Shown: positions 8,487 to 16,285 of the stretch, one piece after another | Position numbering within the stretch: the first letter of the stretch is position 1 | Layout of the letters: every line of letters begins with the position of its first letter | DNA from: Palsa-459 sp963841965 | GTDB taxonomy: Bacteria > Actinomycetota > Acidimicrobiia > Acidimicrobiales > RAAP-2 | Direction: 5' to 3' | Length of the DNA stretch: 64,000 bases | Assembly: GCA_963841965.1 (NCBI GenBank) | Contig: CAWJES010000004.1 | Coordinates: forward strand, 124,001 to 188,000 | Made by a program: the position numbers and the translations under genes | The notes under the pieces: generated by a model | Seen by the model: only the letters and a program-made list of their open reading frames with translations | What the model was told of the DNA's origin: nothing | Databases searched by the model: none

Positions 8487-9796
8487 GCATCTCAATCGTC
8501 CTAGTCGTCGTCGCGGCATTCGTGATCCTTCGTGTGGTGCGCTCACGAAGTCGACGGCAAGGCTCCATGGACCACAAGCCCGCCAACTTCGGCCCCTTCT
8601 CGGGAGACGTTGCCCTTGTCGCGTCTCGAGAGATCCGCGAGAGGGTCCGCGCGCGCGCGTTCCAGATCGGGACAGTGATCATCCTCGCGGTCATCGCAGG
8701 CGCCATCGTCATTCCGACGCTGACGGCATCAAAGCAGCAGGTGCAGTACGTCGGAGTCGTGGGACAGGCCACGCCGGCTCTGATCACAACGATCCACGCA
8801 GCCTCGAAGAGCGTGGGGGCAGCCGTCATGGTCCTTCCAGGACTTGATCGTCAGGCAGCCGACGACGCTCTCGCTTCAGGACGAATCGATCTGGCCGTGA
8901 TCGACGGGGAGGCGATTCTGGTGAAAACGCCAGTCGCGGCTACGGATACCTCGACGACTGCCCAGGTTGTCGACACTTTGGCGCAGGCGCTTGGGATCGT
9001 CAAGGCAGAGCAGGCGGCACACCTGACGTCGGGGCAGATTTCTGCGCTCGAGGAGACGAGGCCGCTGCCCATCCAGAGCCTGCAGTCGAGCGGCATCGGT
9101 GGACGAGCGCACAAGAGCGCGAATGGCGTCTCAATCATCGGGCTCATCCTCGTCTTCATGCTGCTTTCGCAATACGACGGATGGATCCTCCTGGGGGTCA
9201 TGGAGGAGAAGTCGAGCCGAGTTGTCGAGGTACTTCTCGGGACCGTCCCGCCTCTGCACTTGCTAGCGGGCAAGGTCCTCGGCATAGGGCTGGTTGCCTT
9301 TGCCCAGGCGTCCGCTGCCGTGGTGTTCGCGCTTGCCCTTGCCGACGCCATTGGTTCGAACCTGCTGCACGGTACGGCGCCAGTCGTCCTTGTGAGCACC
9401 CTCGTCTGGCTGGTCCTGGGTTATGCCTTCTACTGCTGGGTCTTTGCCGCGGCAGGCTCGACGTCAGAGCGCCAGGACCAGGCCCAGAGCCTGGCAGTGC
9501 CGCTGACGCTGCCCATCGTCTTCGGGTACGTGATGGCGCTCATCGCCGCCAGCTCCGGAAGCGCGTCCGAGTTCTTCAAGGTCCTCGCCTATCTGCCACC
9601 CACGGCGCCGTTCGCGATGCCGGTGCTCGTTGGCCTCGGCGAAGTCTCGTGGTGGCAATTTGCTGCGTCGGTGGTCATCAGCATCATCTGCACCATCGGG
9701 GTCGCGCGCTTCGCTGCAAACATCTACCGCAAAGCGATCCTCCGCACGGGATCGCGCGTCAGGCTCCGGGAAGTCGTTCGGCGGACAGGTGGGTGA
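8483..9796 (+). CDS. ABC-2 type transporter permease (NatB-like)
   Basis: A 437-residue membrane protein. There is one N-terminal membrane segment, then a second (IGTVIILAVIAGAIVIP) followed by a large extracytoplasmic loop of about 150 residues. A C-terminal block of about five helices follows, starting at GVSIIGLILVFMLLSQYDGW with the cytoplasmic EEKSSRVVEVLLGTV motif of the ABC2_membrane_3/NatB family. The GTG start overlaps the ATPase stop. The extra leading membrane segment is slightly unusual; initiation at a later codon is possible. Confidence 0.85.
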   Translation: MSISIVLVVVAAFVILRVVRSRSRRQGSMDHKPANFGPFSGDVALVASREIRERVRARAFQIGTVIILAVIAGAIVIPTLTASKQQVQYVGVVGQATPALITTIHAASKSVGAAVMVLPGLDRQAADDALASGRIDLAVIDGEAILVKTPVAATDTSTTAQVVDTLAQALGIVKAEQAAHLTSGQISALEETRPLPIQSLQSSGIGGRAHKSANGVSIIGLILVFMLLSQYDGWILLGVMEEKSSRVVEVLLGTVPPLHLLAGKVLGIGLVAFAQASAAVVFALALADAIGSNLLHGTAPVVLVSTLVWLVLGYAFYCWVFAAAGSTSERQDQAQSLAVPLTLPIVFGYVMALIAASSGSASEFFKVLAYLPPTAPFAMPVLVGLGEVSWWQFAASVVISIICTIGVARFAANIYRKAILRTGSRVRLREVVRRTGG

Positions 9797-10064
9797 CCAC
9801 ACTGTTGGTCCACGTGTCCACTTGGCGTTTCAGGGCACGACCCACCATGGAGGTCGAAGGCCCGGGCTGAACACAATGAGTTGTTTCGCTGTGGAGGGTG
9901 GAGGGTGAAGGTTGAAAGGCGAGGCTCGGTCGCCGAGATGGCGGGAACGTTCTTTCACAGGCTCTACGACGCTGGTACCGTTCGGTTTCGCGGGGATCTG
10001 CCGAAGGGCCATGGAAGGCGCCTTCCGTCGCATGGCGAGTGCGGGCGGCCTCGGGGGAGGCGCG

Positions 10065-10826
10065 ATGCTTCGCAAGATCCTGTTGGCGGTCGTGATGCTG
10101 ACGGCACTGCTCACTCTCTCGCCAGGTGGCCACTCGCCTATCGCATACGCCGAGGGCGCCAAGTGTGGCGGAGGGGTGACAGCGAGCCTCACTCCAGCGC
10201 TGAAGGGGTACTACGACTTCACCCTCGTCTGCATCCAGCACGACAAGTGCTACGCACATTTCGGCATCAGCAAGGGCGACTGCGACAGCGCGTTCATCGC
10301 GAACATGCTCGCCGAGTGCGAGCATGCCTACCCCACCTACAACAATGCGCTTAGCAAGGCCAACAAGGCAAAGCGGCAAAGCTGCGAGTATGTCGCAGGC
10401 CAATATCACATTGCAGTGGTGCGAGATGGAGCGGCTGCATACAAGAAGGCGCAGGAGGAGGCCGCCACTGCCTTGTTCAATGGCGACTATCACGGCATGG
10501 GAAGTGTGACCGTGACCCTCACTGACGCCTCTGGGGATACTCCCACTGTCGAAACACTGTCGTTGCCCGGTGTCACAGTCATGGACGGCATTGTCAACGG
10601 GTCAGCACTTGTCGTCACGACTGAACCTCCGCTCAGCGCTTCGGCGACGGCGGCCGCCCGCTTTCCGATTCCTGTTGCTGGATTCACCGGGTACTTTGAG
10701 ATCGACTACGCCTTCAGCTATTCGCTGAATGGCCCAGCCGACCTGACTGCCACCGTCTCCGGCACTGTCCTGGACGATCAGGGCGACACCATCACCGCGG
10801 CAGGCTCCTGGTCGGGGTCGAACTAG
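10065..10826 (+). CDS. Secreted prokaryotic phospholipase A2-like protein
   Basis: A 253-residue exported protein. The ATG at 10065 is preceded by GGGGGAGG at ideal spacing and begins a clear signal peptide, cut near AYAEG. The segment YDFTLVCIQHDKCY carries the H59-D60 pair and flanking cysteines of the secreted phospholipase A2 active site (CxxHDxCY), where His/Asp activate water for sn-2 ester hydrolysis with Ca2+. Further cysteines (C73, C85) could make the disulfides. The catalytic region is only about 100 residues; the remaining 150 form a Thr/Ser/Val-rich beta domain with no family I recognise. Activity is inferred from the motif. Confidence 0.75.
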   Translation: MLRKILLAVVMLTALLTLSPGGHSPIAYAEGAKCGGGVTASLTPALKGYYDFTLVCIQHDKCYAHFGISKGDCDSAFIANMLAECEHAYPTYNNALSKANKAKRQSCEYVAGQYHIAVVRDGAAAYKKAQEEAATALFNGDYHGMGSVTVTLTDASGDTPTVETLSLPGVTVMDGIVNGSALVVTTEPPLSASATAAARFPIPVAGFTGYFEIDYAFSYSLNGPADLTATVSGTVLDDQGDTITAAGSWSGSN

Positions 10827-11440
10827 TCCGCAAACGATGCTGCTGCAGCGTGGCCGTCTCTCGCGCGCCTCCAATGCAGCGAATCGAAGGTCATGCACGC
10901 AGCGACGTCAGTCGCCTTGATGGCGTCACGCAAGTCACGCGCTCCATCCCGTTACCGTTCTGGCGGCGCAACTCGGTTGGGGCGCTGTTCGGAGCTTGAG
11001 ATGGTGCTTGCACTCTATGCAGCGTCCCGCTCGCAATGGACAGAAGGCGAAGGTCGCGGTGCCGACTTGTGGGTGGAATCGGCGCAGCGCATTGCCCAAC
11101 CAGTTGCAAGTGAGCCACTCGTGACTGCCAAGTCGCTTGCACGTGTGCGCAGGTGTGACCTCTTGTGCGTCGAAGTCGTAGCCGTAGCCGTCCCGCCAGG
11201 TGCAATCGATCCCGCTGATCAAGCGGCAGGTCCGTGCGTTCCTTCGGTTCTCGGCGCCGGCGCAGGCGCATCTGCCGCCAAGGGGATTTGTGGGGACTTC
11301 GCCAGTGGAAGGTGAAGAACCCTCACGCCATTGGCGCATGCGCTCTTGGTCACAATCGCCAAACCGCCGCCCGACCTGTCTTCTTGAAGGTGAGGAATTG
11401 CAACCACGCGCAATCTCGCTGGCGTCACCGCGAGATGCAA
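10827..11440. other. Long intergenic stretch, doubtful ORF only
   Basis: About 610 bases with lower GC than the neighbourhood. No terminator, RNA or repeat is obvious. The only reading that resembles protein is a minus-strand frame, listed separately at low confidence. Confidence 0.4.
10935..11315 (-). CDS. Doubtful hypothetical protein, Cys/His-rich
   Basis: The minus-strand frame contains a protein-like segment with several Cys and His residues (CKRLGSHEWLTCNWLGN, then FCPLRAGRCIECKHH), which could bind metal. The frame extends to 11477 into the csp terminator, so any real start is internal; I placed it arbitrarily. No ribosome site or family supports it. It could equally be chance in a non-coding region. 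Confidence 0.2.
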   Translation of the reverse strand, partial: SPSTGEVPTNPLGGRCACAGAENRRNARTCRLISGIDCTWRDGYGYDFDAQEVTPAHTCKRLGSHEWLTCNWLGNALRRFHPQVGTATFAFCPLRAGRCIECKHHLKLRTAPQPSCAARTVTGWSA

Positions 11441-11441
11441 A

Positions 11442-11472
11442 GGAGCCGCCGGCTTCTACGCGCGGCGGCTCC
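11442..11472 (-). terminator. Rho-independent terminator of the cold-shock gene
   Basis: Perfect 9-bp arms GGAGCCGCC (11442-11450) and GGCGGCTCC (11464-11472) with a 13-base loop. On the minus strand the stem is followed by TTT. It lies 18 bases beyond the csp stop. Confidence 0.7.
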
Positions 11473-11490
11473 CTCAACTATCGAATGAAC

Positions 11491-11697
11491 TCAGATCACT
11501 CGGACGTTCTGCGCTTCCTCACCCTTTTTGCCGGGCGCCACGTCGAATTCGACGTGCTGACCCTCGTCGAGGCTCTTGTAGCCGTCTCCTTGGATGTTGG
11601 AGAAGTGAACGAACACGTCATCACCTTGCTCTCGCGAGATGAAGCCAAAACCCTTTTCTGCATTGAAGAACTTCACTGTTCCTTGTGCCACAACCAC
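11491..11697 (-). CDS. Cold-shock protein (CspA family)
   Basis: A 68-residue single cold-shock domain. The RNA-binding motifs are KGFGFI (RNP1, residues 15-20) and VFVHFS (RNP2, 28-33); the start GTVKFFNAEKGFGFI and the end EEAQNVRVI are family-typical. It is an OB-fold RNA/ssDNA chaperone that melts mRNA structure. The gene is monocistronic, with a terminator just downstream and about 250 bases of untranslated or intergenic DNA upstream, as is common for csp genes. Whether it is cold-inducible cannot be read. Confidence 0.95.
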   Translation of the reverse strand: MVVAQGTVKFFNAEKGFGFISREQGDDVFVHFSNIQGDGYKSLDEGQHVEFDVAPGKKGEEAQNVRVI

Positions 11698-11954
11698 TCA
11701 TTTCTGTGGACGATGGGCCAACCAGTTCGGCCCACTCGTCACTAAAGACTGTACTTGCCGCCCGGAGAAGCGCGCGCATTCCCAATCGGGGCAATTCCCG
11801 AGCGTTCGACATCTCTCAACAGTCGGGCACGCACGCGGCACTCTGCAATTGACGTATCGAACCTTCAGCTCGCAGCATTCGCGTCGCAATGAAGTCCGAT
11901 CGGCACCAGCATCGCCTGTGAGGTCGTCCACATGGCTCCTGGCACGTCTTCATT

Positions 11955-12611
11955 TCATCCGCGAGCCCCGCTCTTCGGAGTTGTGACGCCGACGAGATCG
12001 CTGAAGACCACGATGTTCGACTCGTAGTGGCCCGTCGCATGGTCGAACACTCCTCCACACGTGACGAGTTGGAGGGACCGGGTTCCATGGGAGCCGTAGA
12101 CGAGGCGATCAGGGAATGTCGACTTCGAATACTCGACCACCTGGGTGACCCCGAATCGAATGATCACTCCGTCGGCCAGCGTGACCACAATCGGACTCCC
12201 TGCCTTGAGCGCCTTCAATCGGAAGAAAACGCCGGGGCCTACGTACGAGTCGACATGGCCAAGGAGGACGGCCGACCCCAGTTCCCCCGGAGTTGGTCCG
12301 TCGCGAAACCAGCCCACAGTCTGCACATTCGTCGGCACCATGACCTGATGATCCGCCTGCAAGCCCAAAGAGCCAACGCCCACATTGACCCCAATCGCCG
12401 CGATGGTGAGCCGGACGGGCACTGAGCGCTCGATCGGATGAACCACGGGCTTCGGCCTCGTCATCGCGGTTGGGAGCCTCGAGGCCAGGACGACCGTGCG
12501 AGCCTCACTTGTTGACGACCACCCAACAAGTGAGGCCACAGCGACGCTTAGCGAGATCCCAGCGACAGTCCAGAGCGCCACCTGTCGATTCGTGCGCTCA
12601 CGACTCATCAT
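11955..12611 (-). CDS. Sortase, class E/F-like
   Basis: A 218-residue membrane-anchored transpeptidase. An N-terminal signal anchor (VALWTVAGISLSVAVASLVGW) is followed by a linker and the sortase barrel from about residue 60. The catalytic His is H119 in LLGHVDSY and the nucleophile is C185 in LQLVTCGG. The segment after it (GHYESNIVVF) covers the area where the third active-site residue, usually Arg, would lie, but I cannot align it by eye. A single-pass sortase with this GHVD...TCGG pattern fits class E/F of actinobacteria. It overlaps the 3' end of the ice-binding-like gene by 14 bases, which marks that protein as its likely dedicated substrate. Confidence 0.85.
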   Translation of the reverse strand: MMSRERTNRQVALWTVAGISLSVAVASLVGWSSTSEARTVVLASRLPTAMTRPKPVVHPIERSVPVRLTIAAIGVNVGVGSLGLQADHQVMVPTNVQTVGWFRDGPTPGELGSAVLLGHVDSYVGPGVFFRLKALKAGSPIVVTLADGVIIRFGVTQVVEYSKSTFPDRLVYGSHGTRSLQLVTCGGVFDHATGHYESNIVVFSDLVGVTTPKSGARG

Positions 12612-13880
12612 TGTCGTCGACGGACGATCCCGGACTGTTGCCGACCCGACGACGCCGACCCCTCGTGGCGATCGTTCCTGTCACGCCTGCGATAGCTAGC
12701 GCACCGATTCCAATGGGCACGCGAAGCGAAAGGCCTGTTCGAGCCGTTCCACCATCACCGGTCGCTGGCGCTCCAACGGGCACCAGCGTTGTGGGTGTCG
12801 GTGGCCGAGGACCTGTTGTCGTCGTCGCAACTGGTGGTCGCGTCGTGGTTGTGGTCGCCGACGTCGTAATAGGAACGAGTGTTGTCGTGGTGGTCGGCGA
12901 GGCGAGCGTTGTCGTGGTGTGGCGGTTGTGGTGGTCGGCGCGGCGAGCGTTGTCGTGGTGGTCGGCGCGGCGAGCGTTGTCGTGGTGGTCGGCGCGGCGA
13001 GCGTTGTCGTGGTGGTCGGCGCGGCGAGCGTTGTCGTGGTGGTCGGCGCGGCGAGCGTTGTCGTGGTGGTCGGCGCAGCAGAGCAAGTCGCCAGGGATAC
13101 GGCGTTGTCGTCAAGGGTGACTGCCCCATTGCGAGCAAGCACTCGTCCGTCGACCGATGCCCCGGTGTCCAGCGTTGCAGACGTGAGGGCGAGGATCGTT
13201 CCGACGAAGTCACTGGTCGTTCCGATCGTCGCTGAACTCCCAACCTGCCAGAAGACGTTGCACGCTTGGGCGCCGTTTTCTAGCGCGACGGTGCTGCCCG
13301 AGGCAGTAGTCAGGGTCGATCCTGCGAGGAAGATGAAGACCGAGTTGGCGTCCCCACCACCATTCAATGTCAAAGTGCCACTGAGCGCCATGCTCGAGGC
13401 CGCCTCGTAGACGCCACCTACAAGGGTCATCCCGTTGAGATCTGCTGGCACGACCGTGAAGGGGGTCCTTCCCGCGGCGTCCAGGTACGCAGTCGTTGTA
13501 TCGGCTTGCGCCTGCAATGCGACTGCATCATCGACGTGAGTCGCGCCGGTGCTCTGCACTCCCGGAGGGAAGCCAGTGATGGAGCTGCCTGGAGAGAGTC
13601 CGATGTCACCCGCAATCACCGACGAACCTGTATTCGTGATTGTTGAGCCCGCGATCACTGCAAATGAACTCGCAGAAGCCAAGTTCACAACGGCCGTCGC
13701 GGCATCCGCCGGCTGCGTACCGAACATCGCGACTGCGGCCACCGCAAGCAGACCGACGGTCAGGACACGCGGACCGGAATGGGACTGACGGTACGTGTAG
13801 GTGCGCTGGCGGGTGGGACGGGGCTTTCGGGCACCATCTCTTGAACGGAGGCGACTGTTGAATCTTCGAGAGTAGGACAT
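12598..13880 (-). pseudogene. Ice-binding-like (DUF3494) cell-wall protein with one-base frameshift
   Basis: The ATG at 13880 has GGGAGG upstream. A long basic n-region precedes a hydrophobic signal cut near ADAATAV. Residues about 62-265 form a DUF3494 ice-binding-like beta-helix (ASSFAVIAGSTITNTG, GDIGLSPGSSITGFP, GGVYEA, FIFLAGSTLTT, GTILALTSATLDTG). A Thr-rich linker of TTTTTLAAP repeats follows. Near 12919 the frame breaks: restoring one C (minus strand) joins the linker to the frame read down to 12598. That frame continues TTTTTLVP..., then a cell-wall sorting signal: APATGDGG, a hydrophobic stretch (VPIGIGALAIAGV) and RGRRRR. As given, the product would lose its anchor. The break lies beside perfect repeats, so an assembly or sequencing error is a real alternative to a true mutation. 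Confidence 0.75.
12937..13071. repeat. 27-bp tandem repeat, five perfect copies
   Basis: Five identical 27-bp units, 12937-12963 through 13045-13071, flanked by degenerate copies on both sides. Each encodes one nine-residue unit (TTTTTLAAP) of the stalk of the ice-binding-like protein. Length 27 keeps the frame, so copy-number change would alter stalk length without breaking the gene. Confidence 0.95.
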
Positions 13881-14410
13881 GAAATGTCCTCCCAGCGAAG
13901 TCACGGGTACACCAGCACCAATTGTGCTGGAAGACTGGCTTCATCTGGACCGCATACGTGAGACGTGGTGGCTCACGCAGCGTCAACCTGTGGAGGAGGC
14001 GTGCCTGAGCGAACCGATCTCGTGCCTAGGCGTGGATCCCACACGAGACAGTTCGTGCCTAAGTTTTTCTTATTGGCCCGTGCTTGAAGCCGATGTCAGG
14101 CACGACAGGTTCGATGCCGAAGCGATGCATTTGAACATTCCTATTGCGGGACCGGACTAGGGAGCATGCAGAGCGGTCTCAATCTTCCAATGTCCGTGCA
14201 CTTCGCCGAGCGGCCTGTGCTCGCGTATCCGATCGTGCGCTGCGTGCGATTGTGCGACGCTTCCCACCACCAGCGACCTCCGAGGCATCCTGGCGCGATC
14301 GTCGTGCGTGGACGACCCGCACTGTGAAAAGCGGCAGCCGTGTGGCACGCAAATGGCAAGCGGCGGGTCGCCCCAAGCAACCCATAGCGTGCATGTGTTG
14401 GGAGGTGGCT
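13881..14410. other. Divergent intergenic region with repeated GTGCCT motif
   Basis: About 530 bases between the ice-binding-like gene and the HD-GYP gene. GTGCCT occurs at 14001, 14022 and 14055, and in inverted form (AGGCAC) at 14098-14103; it also holds an AT-rich run near 14060-14075. This could be a shared regulatory region. The plus-strand open frame starting upstream of 14411 has no ribosome site and is not credible as coding. Confidence 0.4.
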
Positions 14411-15943
14411 ATGCCTGGATCATCTGCAGGTGCTCCACCCGCGCTCACGCTCCAAACCATCGTGTCATCCGATCAGTTCATCGACGCGATTAACGCGGGC
14501 CTTGTGCTTCAAGGAGTCGATGGCCGTGCGATCGACTGCAACACGTGGGCGCTCGGACTGCTCGGCATCACTCGAGATGAGATGATTGGACGTTCCCCGT
14601 TCGGAGACCCGTGGGACGCGGTCCAGGAAGACAGCTCGCCGTACCCTGAGGACGAACACCCCGGCAACATCACACTGCGGACGCGCGAGCCCTCTACGGG
14701 CGTCGTCATGGGTGTCGATGTTCCCGGGAAGGCTCGCCTCTGGATTCTCGTGAATTCGGCTCCTTATTTTGTAGACGGAGAATTGCGCGGCGCAGTGACT
14801 GAGTTCTCCGACTTCTCAGAACATTGGCAGGAGCGCACGGAGCTAAAGCTCATCACCGAGGTCAATCGCCTCGTCATGTTCGCCTCGAATGAGACATCGT
14901 GTCTTCAGCAGCTCTGCGAAGCGCTCATCAACGAGGGCAGCTACTCGCTCGCGTGGGTCGGACTCGGTACTGGCGGAGAACCAGGGGACGTCACCGTCGC
15001 GTGCTCGGCGGGACGATCCGCCTTCCTCGAGACGGGGATGTTCTCGTCGCTCGGCTCGGAGGAGACGGGCATCGGGCCAACGGGCACAGCACTACGTGAG
15101 ATGTCCACCCAGGTTGCGAATGATCTGCCGACGCAGCCACTTTACGGACCATGGCGGGACCGGGCTGCGATGTTCGGCTTCAAATCACTGGTCGCGATCC
15201 CGATGCAGATCGGCGGGAAGAAGGCTGTGCTCAGCATCTACGGTCAGCACGCCCATGCATTCGACCCGCGGACTGTTTCCGGACTCGAGGGCGTCGCACG
15301 CGAAGTCGAGTTCGGCGCCGCCCATGTCCGTTCCGTCGAGCAACTTGAGCGGGCATTCAATGGAACCATTGCGGCACTTTCGAGAATGACGGAGACCCGA
15401 GACCCCTACACGGCCGGCCACCAGCTCCATGTTGGCGACCTTGGCTGTGCGATCGCCGTCCGGCTAGGACTCGACAACGAGCAGGCCGACCTCGTCCGTA
15501 AGAGCGGGGAGTTGCATGACATCGGCAAGATTTCAATTCCCGCGGAGATACTCGTGTTTCCCGGGAGGCTCAGCGCACTGGAGTACGAAATGGTGAAGCG
15601 CCACACGCTCGTGGGCGCTGACATTCTCTCGCGGGCATCATTGCCCTGGCCGATGACAGAGGTTGCCTTGCAGCACCACGAGAGGATGGACGGATCTGGT
15701 TACCCTGCAGGTTTGCCTGGGAGTGAGATCATCCAGCCAGCACGAATCATCGCGGTTGCCGACGTCGTTGAGGCAATGGCCCATATGCGCCCCTACCGCC
15801 CGGCGCTCGGTGTCGAGGCTGCCCTCGCCGAGGTTCGCGAGCGATCGGGAACCTTGTTCGACGCCGACGTCGTCGTTGCCTGTCACGAGGTATTCGATGC
15901 GGGATTTGCGTTCCGCGAGGAGTCAACGGCCATGCTGAAATAG
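14411..15943 (+). CDS. PAS-GAF-HD-GYP protein, probable cyclic-di-GMP phosphodiesterase
   Basis: A 510-residue soluble protein. The ATG at 14411 has GGGAGG five bases upstream; the longer frame lacks such a site. A PAS domain (about 20-135; FIDAINAGLVLQGVDGRAIDCN, in part) is followed by a GAF domain (about 140-305) and an HD-GYP domain (about 315-505). Motifs include TAGHQLHV, LHDIGKISIP with the HD pair, RHTLVGADIL, and HHERMDGSGYP with the GYP triad. HD-GYP enzymes hydrolyse c-di-GMP to pGpG or GMP, so the sensor domains probably tune this second messenger. No diguanylate cyclase lies nearby. Confidence 0.87.
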   Translation: MPGSSAGAPPALTLQTIVSSDQFIDAINAGLVLQGVDGRAIDCNTWALGLLGITRDEMIGRSPFGDPWDAVQEDSSPYPEDEHPGNITLRTREPSTGVVMGVDVPGKARLWILVNSAPYFVDGELRGAVTEFSDFSEHWQERTELKLITEVNRLVMFASNETSCLQQLCEALINEGSYSLAWVGLGTGGEPGDVTVACSAGRSAFLETGMFSSLGSEETGIGPTGTALREMSTQVANDLPTQPLYGPWRDRAAMFGFKSLVAIPMQIGGKKAVLSIYGQHAHAFDPRTVSGLEGVAREVEFGAAHVRSVEQLERAFNGTIAALSRMTETRDPYTAGHQLHVGDLGCAIAVRLGLDNEQADLVRKSGELHDIGKISIPAEILVFPGRLSALEYEMVKRHTLVGADILSRASLPWPMTEVALQHHERMDGSGYPAGLPGSEIIQPARIIAVADVVEAMAHMRPYRPALGVEAALAEVRERSGTLFDADVVVACHEVFDAGFAFREESTAMLK

Positions 15944-16285
15944 GCATGGCGTTCGAGAGCCGATCGACGTCGCCGACGTCGACCCGAGCCAATTGCGTTC
16001 GCCTTCGGCACCTTGTCACCCGAGTCCGACTCCGTCGTGGATCGAGCTCATCGGAATGACGCGGTTAGCAGCGCTGGTCGAATGCCTTGAAGAGGGATGA
16101 ACCCACACGGCTCCGGTGCGCGCCTGCGGTTCCGCAAACCAAGCCGAGAGATCCGGTGCCACCGCCGTGCGCAGAGGATCTGCGCCCCTGCTTGCGACTT
16201 TGTCCGATCCCGGCCCCGGAGGTGGACGTTCGATCCGCAGAATCGTCAGGAAGCCAGCTGTCGACACGGAGTCCTTGTGTCGTGC
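15944..16285. other. Convergent intergenic stretch, nothing recognised
   Basis: About 340 bases between convergent genes. Several overlapping open frames exist on both strands but none has a ribosome site or protein pattern. No clear terminator hairpin was found. Confidence 0.4.

Noticed and set aside
9912..10064. N-terminal extension of the phospholipase A2-like protein
   Set aside because: It would bury the signal peptide; the internal ATG at 10065 has an ideal ribosome site.
12937..13071. Possible CRISPR array
   Set aside because: Repeats are contiguous with no spacers and encode a protein stalk.
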